A stretch of 8,517 nucleotides of DNA. It comes from an uncultured Muribaculum sp. (GTDB lineage Bacteria; Bacteroidota; Bacteroidia; Bacteroidales; Muribaculaceae). Shown here in pieces: positions 1 to 5,604 of the stretch. Both the position numbers and the translations under genes were made by a program. Numbering within the stretch: the stretch's first letter is position 1; every line of letters begins with the position of its first letter. Location of the stretch: assembly GCA_947573015.1 (NCBI GenBank), contig CANPDS010000099.1, positions 1 to 8,517 on the forward strand, written 5' to 3'. The notes under the pieces are model-generated. The model was not told the origin of the DNA and searched no databases. It saw nothing but the letters and a program-made list of their open reading frames with translations.

Positions 1-25
1 GGTTTTTGGTGCCGTTCAAGCCTGT

Positions 26-37
26 TGATAAGTATCA
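26..37. repeat. Palindrome TGATA-AG-TATCA, first of two operator-like sites
   Basis: TGATAAGTATCA is a perfect inverted repeat with a 2-nt centre, and the flanking T/A at 25 and 38 extends it to 14 bp. A near copy, TGATAATATCA, lies at 77-87 about 50 bp downstream, close to five helical turns. Paired palindromes ahead of a promoter suggest binding of a dimeric regulator, which is inference. A short open frame at 3-41 (ending LVPFKPVDKYQ, stop TGA) could be the tail of an upstream gene, in which case this copy overlaps codons. Confidence 0.35.
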
Positions 38-76
38 ATGATCGAAGTAAAGTTAAAAATCAGCACTCGTAAATCA

Positions 77-87
77 TGATAATATCA
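77..87. promoter_or_regulatory. Palindrome TGATA-A-TATCA, second operator-like site over the promoter spacer
   Basis: TGATAATATCA is a perfect inverted repeat with a 1-nt centre and nearly repeats the palindrome at 26-37. It sits 11 bp before the TATCTTTG box at 99-106, where the -33 element and spacer would be. A larger interrupted inverted repeat, AGCACT (62-67) with AGTGCT (94-99), encloses it. A bound protein here could block or replace -33 recognition of the sigma-factor promoter. The DNA symmetry is seen directly; the regulatory role is inferred. Confidence 0.35.
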
Positions 88-98
88 CGAAAAAGTGC

Positions 99-106
99 TA
101 TCTTTG
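99..106 (+). promoter_or_regulatory. Bacteroidetes -7 promoter box TATCTTTG upstream of the sigma-factor gene
   Basis: TATCTTTG matches the Bacteroidetes housekeeping -7 consensus TAnnTTTG at every fixed position. It lies 60 bp before the ATG at 167, giving an expected transcription start near 112-114 and a leader of about 55 nt. No TTTG -33 element is visible at the expected place around 75-79 (the bases there are ATGA), so the promoter may be weak or activator-dependent. Confidence 0.55.
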
Positions 107-166
107 AAGTCCTGATATTTCTTACTCTTGGATCTGACACAAAAGCTGACTGGCCACCACTGATAC

Positions 167-706
167 ATGGAAGCCAATGTTATCTATCGGATTACCTGTG
201 GTGACGAACGGGCATTCAATGAGTTCATGAATGCTTGTTCCCCTGCGTTGTTTCGTTATGTAATGCGCATTACCCATTCACGCGAGATGGCCGAGGAGGT
301 AGTCAGCGATGTGTTTTTTGAAGTGTGGAAGATCAGGATGACCTTGCTTGGGATCACTTCACTCGAAAGTTGGCTTCGCACTGTGGCATATACTAAGGCT
401 GTCACCGCTTTGCGCCGGGCTGCATTGCGTCAGGGGAGTGTGTCGCTTGATGAGATCGAGCCATTCGCCATCGCTCCGATACAGTCGCCCGATGAAGAGA
501 TCATATCGCATGAGGAGGCTGACAGCCTCAATGAGGCTATCGAGTCATTGCCGCCCAAATGCCGCCATGTGTTTTATCTTGCTAAAATAGATTGCCTGCC
601 CTACAAGGAGATCGCCGAGTTGCTTGGCATCACTGTAGCTACAGTCAATTACCATGTGGGATATGCTATGGATGCGCTAAGGATGGCGTTGAAACCTCCC
701 GGATAG
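167..706 (+). CDS. RNA polymerase sigma factor, ECF family (sigma-70 type)
   Basis: This 179-residue protein has the size and two-domain layout of ECF sigma factors. Region 2 spans about residues 15-85, with the conserved acidic/aromatic stretch AEEVVSDVFFEVWK (42-55) and the -10-binding stretch around SWLRTVAYTKAVTALRR (68-84). A variable linker (86-118) leads to region 4, with LPPKCRHVFYLAKIDCLPYKEIAELL (128-153) and an HTH ending near 172 that would read the -35 element. It would direct RNA polymerase to a small regulon. The FecR-type gene starting 133 bp downstream is its likely anti-sigma partner, the usual Bacteroidetes arrangement for glycan-responsive control. The ATG at 167 is chosen because it gives the standard N-terminus and has a TATCTTTG box 60 bp upstream. 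Family assignment is firm; the target genes are inferred from position only. Confidence 0.92.
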   Translation: MEANVIYRITCGDERAFNEFMNACSPALFRYVMRITHSREMAEEVVSDVFFEVWKIRMTLLGITSLESWLRTVAYTKAVTALRRAALRQGSVSLDEIEPFAIAPIQSPDEEIISHEEADSLNEAIESLPPKCRHVFYLAKIDCLPYKEIAELLGITVATVNYHVGYAMDALRMALKPPG

Positions 707-755
707 CACCTCTACGACATTTCGTAGCTACAGAAACGATTACTTTGTTTAGGTG
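707..755 (+). other. Nested hairpins between the sigma-factor and anti-sigma genes
   Basis: Directly after the sigma-factor stop codon, CTACGA (712-717) and TCGTAG (722-727) form a perfect 6-bp stem with a CATT loop. An outer pair, CACCT (707-711) with AGGTG (751-755), could enclose it. T-rich runs follow at 766-772 and 776-782, not directly after the stem, so this is not a textbook intrinsic terminator. It could attenuate read-through into the fecR gene or protect the upstream transcript end. Base pairing is seen; function is unknown. Confidence 0.3.
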
Positions 756-793
756 GGAGTTGATATTTTTTTGAATTTTTTTTAATCCAGACC

Positions 794-801
794 TATAGAT
801 T
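794..801 (+). promoter_or_regulatory. TATAGATT motif before the fecR gene, candidate promoter element
   Basis: TATAGATT occurs 38 bp before the fecR ATG. The same octamer lies before the DUF4832 gene (1876-1883) and the alpha-galactosidase gene (5508-5515). A TTTG (770-773) lies 20 bp upstream, close to the spacing of Bacteroidetes -33/-7 elements. The inner TAGATT partly fits TAnnTTTG. It may be a promoter for fecR independent of the sigma-factor promoter. Recurrence is seen; promoter activity is inferred. Confidence 0.35.
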
Positions 802-839
802 CACCGAGAACACGCGTCTATTATATTAGAGACATTAAC

Positions 840-1802
840 ATGAATCACGATAATTCACATAATTCAGACTCATTGGATCGTCGTATCGATCTGTTTCTTG
901 CCGGTTTTAATGAACAGGAACCGGCAGGTGAGGAGGTCGATATCGCGCGGATCAAAAGTCTGACAATGGCCAAGATACGCCGCGAAGCGGAAATGCAGCG
1001 CATGGCACGCCGGCATGCATTGCGCCGTCGTATCATCACATGGGTTTCAGCCGCTGCGGCCGTAGCTCTGGTAGTTGGTGTGGCGGTCTGGGCATTGCGA
1101 CGTCCGGCATCGGCCATTGATATTTCGGAATCTACCGAAAGTGTCCTTGCCGATCTCGGATACAACACTCTTGTGGTGCCGGCAGGCAAACGTTCGGAAA
1201 TCACTCTTTCCGACGGTACTGTGATAATCGCAAATTCCCGCACCATAGTCAAGTATCCAACGGAATTCCGTGGGAATGAACGTCGTGTCTATGTCAATGG
1301 TGAGGTGTATTGCAAGGTTGCTAAAAATCCTTTCTGCCCTTTTATTGTGGAGAGCGACGGGTTTGATGTAAAGGTGCTTGGCACCACATTCAATATAGCC
1401 AATACATCCGATTCTACAGCGAGTGTTGTGCTTGTGGAGGGAGCGATAGAGTTGACCACAGTGTGCGATAATACGTTGAAGCTCCGTCCAAATGATATTG
1501 TGGATATGGCCAATGGCGATATCACTTCCATGCGTAAGGTAAATCCGGTGGAATATACTTCATGGATCCACGGTATGCTGTATTTCCATGGAGTATCGCT
1601 TGACTCGGTGCTATCTAAGATCAATGATCATTATGATATAAATGTGATTTGTGATCCGGAGCTTGCCGTAGAGAAGATTTATGGTAAACTGGAGTTGAAG
1701 GATGATCCTGTTGAGGTCATAAGATCGATCCGCGCTATTGTGCCGATGGAAGTAGATCGTCGCGGTCGTGATTTCATTCTCCGTCCTGTAGAGGGAGTCT
1801 GA
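840..1802 (+). CDS. FecR-family anti-sigma factor with C-terminal DUF4974-like domain
   Basis: This 320-residue inner-membrane protein is the probable anti-sigma partner of the ECF factor encoded upstream. Residues 1-63 are a charged cytoplasmic part expected to bind the sigma factor. One hydrophobic segment (about 65-86, rich in Ala and Val) spans the membrane. Periplasmic residues 113-185 show the FecR core: VPAGKRSEITLSDGT (113-127), then RVYVNGEVYCKVAKN (149-163) and VKVLGTTFNI (177-186). Residues 245-300 resemble the DUF4974/STN-like end (MLYFHGVSLDSVLSKI, 246-261) that contacts the signalling domain of a TonB-dependent receptor. Length and domain order are normal for Bacteroidetes FecR proteins. 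In the usual scheme an outer-membrane SusC-like receptor relays substrate binding to this protein, which releases or activates the sigma factor. No such receptor lies in this window, so the signal source is unknown. Confidence 0.95.
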   Translation: MNHDNSHNSDSLDRRIDLFLAGFNEQEPAGEEVDIARIKSLTMAKIRREAEMQRMARRHALRRRIITWVSAAAAVALVVGVAVWALRRPASAIDISESTESVLADLGYNTLVVPAGKRSEITLSDGTVIIANSRTIVKYPTEFRGNERRVYVNGEVYCKVAKNPFCPFIVESDGFDVKVLGTTFNIANTSDSTASVVLVEGAIELTTVCDNTLKLRPNDIVDMANGDITSMRKVNPVEYTSWIHGMLYFHGVSLDSVLSKINDHYDINVICDPELAVEKIYGKLELKDDPVEVIRSIRAIVPMEVDRRGRDFILRPVEGV

Positions 1803-1826
1803 TTACGTAATAATTTTCAGTTCTCT

Positions 1827-1857
1827 TCCCCAGCGCTGTTCTCAAGTGCGATTGGGA
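1827..1857 (+). other. Imperfect hairpin after the fecR gene, containing CAGCGCTG
   Basis: Arms 1827-1836 and 1848-1857 pair at 8 of 10 positions around an 11-nt loop. The perfect 8-bp palindrome CAGCGCTG (1831-1838) overlaps the left arm. The structure begins 24 nt after the fecR stop codon. There is no T-run after it, so it is a weak candidate for a transcript end or a protein site. The rest of the 1803-1963 gap holds the TATAGATT motif and an ACCGG/CCGGT stem (1888-1892 with 1905-1909). Confidence 0.25.
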
Positions 1858-1875
1858 TAACAGATATAACATCAT

Positions 1876-1883
1876 TATAGATT
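1876..1883 (+). promoter_or_regulatory. TATAGATT motif before the DUF4832 gene, candidate promoter element
   Basis: This is the second of three upstream TATAGATT copies, in the context CATTATAGATTAT, 80 bp before the chosen ATG at 1964. A TTGG (1852-1855) lies 20 bp upstream in a -33-like position. The predicted leader would carry the short GC-rich stem ACCGG (1888-1892) with CCGGT (1905-1909). This is a plausible start point for transcription of the enzyme genes separately from the sigma/fecR unit. Inferred only. Confidence 0.35.
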
Positions 1884-1963
1884 ATTTACCGGCGGCATCG
1901 GCTTCCGGTCAGCCATTTTCATGCTTGGCTAAACTTAACCGCAACCACGATAACACTATAATA

Positions 1964-3496
1964 ATGAAATCATTATCAATCTTCTGCAAGACATTTATCG
2001 CAGGCGCTGCCATGTTCAGCGCCATTCAGGAGTGTGCGGCCTCGTCTGTTGCCACCACTACTTTTGTCCCCGACACGGTGACAGTGTTGCGCAATCCACT
2101 CAGTGGGTGGGTCATGTATCTTGGCCGCACATGGGACTCTAATTTCTGGACCGAACGCGGCTATGACTCTATGGTTACATCAACCGGCGATACTGTGCGT
2201 GTGAGCGACTATGCTTCGTGTGCTTATATACGCACATCTTGGGCTTCCTTTGAACCTGAGGAGGGCAAATATGCCTGGAACGACCCTGATTCGCGGTTGA
2301 TGCGTCTGATACGTGCCGTATGGCAGCGTGGCATGCGTATCGCTTTCCGTGTGGTAATAGACGGACGCGATCAGGCTCAGAACACACCCCAGTATGTGTT
2401 TGACGCAGGTGCCGAAGGATATTTCGACCCCAAGAATCCAGGAAAAAACTTCTCTCCCTATCCCGACGATCCTGTGTTTCAGGAAAAATATGCCAAGTTT
2501 TTCCATGCTATGGCTGAAGAGTTCGACGATCCCGAGAAGGTGGAGTTTATCGATGCCTATTCTCTTGGCAAATGGGGCGAGAGCCATTCCATGATCTACA
2601 AGGATAATGCCAATAAGGAGCCTGTATTCGAATGGGTTACCTCACTGGCTACTGACTGTTTTAAGCGAGTCCCTATGGTAGTTCATTACCACCGTATGCT
2701 CGGTGATCCCACAGATGAAGGGTGGGGAGCGGTGCCTGAAAATGCCGAAAAGCTTATCAATAAAGCTGTCGAACTTGGATTCTCTCTGCGCCACGATGCA
2801 TTCGGTATGACCGGATACTATGAGGGCTGGGAAAAAGAGCAGGCCCGCAAGTGGAATTTCAAGCGTCCGATAATAATGGAGGGTGGCTGGATCACCGGGG
2901 CTCATCATCGTTACTGGCGTGATCCATCGGGCGAATACCGTGAGGGACATGCCGAGGATGTGCGCAATGGGGAGTATAAGGCCTCGCGCGAGGCTCGCGT
3001 AAATATGATGGATTTCCGTATCAACGACGAGACACGTTCATGGTTTGAGGATGCATTTCCTCTGGTAAAAAGCTTTGTGGCACATGGTGGCTACCGTCTC
3101 TATCCCCGTCAGGTCACTGCTCCTGTAGAGGTGCGTTCCGGACAGAAAGTCACACTCGCATCTTCATGGCATAATCTTGGCTGGGGATACTGCCCGACCA
3201 ATATTCCGCAGTGGAATCAGCGCTATAAACTTGGAGTGGCACTTATTGATGATGCTGGCAATCCAGTAGCTGCGGTTGCCGATGAGGCGAGCGATCTTTC
3301 TACTTGGCTGGCAGAGCGTCCCGGATCTTGCCTGACCACATTTGATCTTTCCGGAGTTGCTCCAGGCACCTATCGTTGGGCCGTTGCTCTGGTTGATACA
3401 CACAATGCTCTTATGCCGACTATTAAAATGGCTGTCGATCCAGCGGCAATCACTTCTACCGGTTGGCTTCCTTGCGGCAAAGTCACGGTAAAGTAA
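1964..3496 (+). CDS. Exported DUF4874/DUF4832-type protein, candidate TIM-barrel glycosidase
   Basis: With ATG 1964 the protein has 510 residues and opens with a Sec-type signal peptide (MKSLSIFCKTFIAGAAMFSA). A TTG at 1925 would add 13 polar residues and bury that signal, so I reject it. Residues about 35-365 look like a (beta/alpha)8 barrel of the DUF4874 kind: NPLSGWVMYLG near the start, then YIRTSWASFEPEEGKYAW (88-105), matching how GH42-like barrels begin. DAYSLGKWGESH (197-208) puts a Glu (E206) where clan GH-A enzymes hold the acid/base. RPIIMEGGW (301-309) puts E306 where the nucleophile would be. Residues about 365-510 match the beta-sandwich DUF4832 (HGGYRLYPRQVTAPVEV, then LASSWHNLGWGY). 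No lipobox is convincing, so a periplasmic location is likely. Family recognition is fairly sure; hydrolase activity and substrate are inferred. Confidence 0.88.
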   Translation: MKSLSIFCKTFIAGAAMFSAIQECAASSVATTTFVPDTVTVLRNPLSGWVMYLGRTWDSNFWTERGYDSMVTSTGDTVRVSDYASCAYIRTSWASFEPEEGKYAWNDPDSRLMRLIRAVWQRGMRIAFRVVIDGRDQAQNTPQYVFDAGAEGYFDPKNPGKNFSPYPDDPVFQEKYAKFFHAMAEEFDDPEKVEFIDAYSLGKWGESHSMIYKDNANKEPVFEWVTSLATDCFKRVPMVVHYHRMLGDPTDEGWGAVPENAEKLINKAVELGFSLRHDAFGMTGYYEGWEKEQARKWNFKRPIIMEGGWITGAHHRYWRDPSGEYREGHAEDVRNGEYKASREARVNMMDFRINDETRSWFEDAFPLVKSFVAHGGYRLYPRQVTAPVEVRSGQKVTLASSWHNLGWGYCPTNIPQWNQRYKLGVALIDDAGNPVAAVADEASDLSTWLAERPGSCLTTFDLSGVAPGTYRWAVALVDTHNALMPTIKMAVDPAAITSTGWLPCGKVTVK

Positions 3497-3523
3497 GAGA
3501 TTGTTGAAATATATGGAAATTTA

Positions 3524-3545
3524 AAGTTTCTAAAACTTCTTTTAG
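3524..3545 (+). other. Two overlapping, mutually exclusive AT-rich hairpins
   Basis: AAGTTT (3524-3529) pairs perfectly with AAACTT (3533-3538). CTAAAA (3530-3535) pairs perfectly with TTTTAG (3540-3545). The two stems share bases 3533-3535, so only one can form at a time. Both are short and AT-rich and therefore weak. They start 28 nt after the DUF4832 stop codon and may simply be a 3' end structure. The remainder of 3497-3612 shows no clear promoter. Confidence 0.25.
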
Positions 3546-3612
3546 GGTAGATGGATAGCTCATGCGTCTGATGATAGACTGTTCCAATTACCTCTAACCC
3601 ACATTTAATAGC

Positions 3613-5475
3613 ATGTTACGTAAGACTATTTCAGTACTGATACTTCTGCTCGGCACCTCCGTCGCCTCTTTTGGCGCGGAGGTGTTGGTGCAGGCTGAGA
3701 CATTTGATTCCCATGGCGGTTGGAGCCTCGACCAGCAGTTTATGGACCACATGGGTTCGCCGTATCTTATCGCTCACGGACTTGGCAATCCCGTTGCTGA
3801 CGCCACTACTACTGTCAGCATTCCCGAGGATGGACGGTATACGGCGTGGGTGCGTACCTACAATTGGACATCACCTTGGGAACCGCTTCGCGAGGGGCCT
3901 GGCGCATTCCGTTTAAGTGTGAATGGCCGTAAGCTTTCAGTCTCAGGAATTACCGGCAATTGCTGGGAGTGGCAACGGGCAGGAGAGGTTTCTCTGAAAA
4001 AGGGTGATGCCCGTCTGGCTCTTCATGATCTTTCCGGATTCGACGGTCGCTGTGATGCCGTGCTGCTAAGTTCCACGCCCGGATTTGTGCCTTCTGACTC
4101 ATATCTTCAGGCCGCGACATTGGAGATGCCCGTTACCGAGGAGTTCGACTTCGTGGTGGTGGGTGGTGGCATTGCCGGTATGTGTGCCGCTGTGTCGGCT
4201 GCACGTCAGGGGCTGCGCACTGCTCTTGTCAACGACCGTCCGGTGCTTGGTGGATGCAACTCATCCGAGATACGTGTGCATCTTGGTGGTCACTCCGAGA
4301 TAGGTCCTTATCCGGCTCTTGGTCGAATGCTCCGTGAGTTTGGCCATTCACGCAAGGGTAATGCCCAGCCTGCATCATATTATGAAGATGAGAAGAAAGA
4401 CTCATTTATCCGTGCCGAGAAACTCGTTACACTATTTGCACCGTATCATGCCGTTGGAGTTGATACGGTAGCCAATCGTATTGCAGGAGTGACTGTGCGC
4501 CACACATCTACCGGGGAGACGCTGCGTCTGGCTGCTCCGCTTTTTGCTGACTGCACCGGCGATGGTTCGATTGGTTGCTGGGCTGGAGCTGACTGGACGG
4601 TTGGACGTGAATCGCGCGCCACATATGGTGAACCACTTGCGCCTGAGGTTGCCGACTCAATGGTGATGGGTGCTTCGGTGCAGTGGTATACACGCGATGA
4701 TGCGCGTCGCACAAAATTCCCGGAGTTCGACTACGGTATCACATTTTCCGATTCCACTTGCCAGCGTATGACCATGGGTGAATGGAAATGGGAGACCGGC
4801 ATGCGCCTTGATCCTGTGAAAGATGCCGAGAAGATCCGCGACTATGGTATGCTTGTGGTATATGCCAATTGGAGCTACCTTAAAAACCGCTTGGCCGATA
4901 ATGAAAAATTCCGCAACCGCTCGCTCGACTGGGTGGCCTATGTCAACGGCAAGCGCGAGAGCCGCCGTCTGCTTGGCGATTATATTCTCAAACAAGATGA
5001 TATCGACAAGGGTGTGACACACGAAGACGCTTCGTTTACCACCACATGGAGCATCGACCTGCATTTTCCCGACCCGGAAAATTCGCGTCAGTTTCCCGGA
5101 CGCGAGTTCAAGGCAGCCACCAACCATATCTACATTCATCCATATGCAGTGCCTTACCGATGCCTGTATTCGCGCAATGTCGACAACCTCTTTATGGCCG
5201 GACGCTGTATCAGTGTCAGCCATGTGGCATTGGGCACAGTACGTGTGATGCGCACCACCGGCATGATGGGCGAGGTTGTGGGTATGGCCGCCGGTATATG
5301 CCATCGCAACGGCACAACGCCGCGTGGTGTATACCAGCATCACCTTCCTGAGTTGAAAGAGTTGATGACTCAAGGTGCAGGACGCTCTGACGTTGAATTG
5401 CCCGATAATCAAAAATTTAATCTGGCAGGCAAACTTCTGCCGGCGCCGCGTGCGTTGATGGAGTGCAAAAAATAG
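3613..5475 (+). CDS. Exported FAD-dependent oxidoreductase (PF12831 type) with N-terminal beta-rich domain
   Basis: This 620-residue protein starts with a Sec-type signal peptide (about 1-21, MLRKTISVLILLLG...FGA) that lacks a twin-arginine pair. Residues 22-155 form a beta-rich domain with Trp/Tyr-rich stretches (GRYTAWVRTYNW, 74-85; LALHDLSGFDGRCDAVLL, 135-152) resembling carbohydrate-binding or golvesin-like modules. From 177 comes a FAD_oxidored core: the dinucleotide fold DFVVVGGGIAGMCAA (179-193), the family motif GGCNSSEIRVHLGG (213-226), a second flavin-contact motif FADCTGDGSIG (311-321) and the C-terminal NLFMAGRCISVSH (525-537) followed by GTVRVMRTTGMMGE (541-554). The reaction is unknown; members often sit beside glycosidases and a sugar or sugar-derived alcohol is a reasonable substrate guess. 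It lies 116 bp after the DUF4832 gene and 129 bp before the alpha-galactosidase gene. Fold assignment is firm; the substrate is not. Confidence 0.92.
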   Translation: MLRKTISVLILLLGTSVASFGAEVLVQAETFDSHGGWSLDQQFMDHMGSPYLIAHGLGNPVADATTTVSIPEDGRYTAWVRTYNWTSPWEPLREGPGAFRLSVNGRKLSVSGITGNCWEWQRAGEVSLKKGDARLALHDLSGFDGRCDAVLLSSTPGFVPSDSYLQAATLEMPVTEEFDFVVVGGGIAGMCAAVSAARQGLRTALVNDRPVLGGCNSSEIRVHLGGHSEIGPYPALGRMLREFGHSRKGNAQPASYYEDEKKDSFIRAEKLVTLFAPYHAVGVDTVANRIAGVTVRHTSTGETLRLAAPLFADCTGDGSIGCWAGADWTVGRESRATYGEPLAPEVADSMVMGASVQWYTRDDARRTKFPEFDYGITFSDSTCQRMTMGEWKWETGMRLDPVKDAEKIRDYGMLVVYANWSYLKNRLADNEKFRNRSLDWVAYVNGKRESRRLLGDYILKQDDIDKGVTHEDASFTTTWSIDLHFPDPENSRQFPGREFKAATNHIYIHPYAVPYRCLYSRNVDNLFMAGRCISVSHVALGTVRVMRTTGMMGEVVGMAAGICHRNGTTPRGVYQHHLPELKELMTQGAGRSDVELPDNQKFNLAGKLLPAPRALMECKK

Positions 5476-5507
5476 CAGAATATGTTTTATAACATATAAT
5501 ATGGCAC

Positions 5508-5515
5508 TATAGATT
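5508..5515 (+). promoter_or_regulatory. TATAGATT motif before the alpha-galactosidase gene, candidate promoter element
   Basis: This is the third TATAGATT copy, in the context CACTATAGATTTT, 89 bp before the ATG at 5605. The stretch TAGATTTT (5510-5517) matches TAnnTTTG at all fixed positions except the final G. A T-rich GTTTT (5484-5488) lies at about -33 spacing. Of the three copies this is the best fit to the Bacteroidetes -7 box. A start near 5523 would place the 5543-5575 hairpin inside the leader. Confidence 0.4.
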
Positions 5516-5542
5516 TTCAAAAAAAACGTGGCTTTATTAATG

Positions 5543-5575
5543 AGGGGTGTATCAAATGGATTATGGTACACCCTT
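5543..5575 (+). other. 11-bp hairpin in the leader of the alpha-galactosidase gene
   Basis: Arms 5543-5553 and 5565-5575 pair over 11 bp with two G-T wobbles and an 11-nt loop; the core GGGTGTA/TACACCC is perfect. It ends 29 nt before the start codon. There is no T-run after it, so it is not a standard terminator. It could stabilise the mRNA after processing, modulate translation, or be a DNA site for a regulator. It is the strongest structure in any intergenic gap of this window. Confidence 0.4.
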
Positions 5576-5604
5576 CCTATTAAAATAACCAATCTTCTAT
5601 ACCG

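Noticed and set aside
3..41. Open frame ending LVPFKPVDKYQ and stop TGA, possible tail of an upstream gene
   Set aside because: Only 12 codons are visible at the window edge, too few to separate from chance, so it is not listed as a gene.
1925..1963. TTG start giving a 13-residue longer DUF4832 protein
   Set aside because: The added residues are polar and would precede the signal peptide; ATG 1964 gives a normal exported N-terminus.
4657..5592. Long antisense open frame opposite the flavoprotein gene (311 codons)
   Set aside because: It is opposite strongly conserved FAD-enzyme motifs, its composition (many His and Cys) is atypical, and no family is recognisable; it is a shadow frame.
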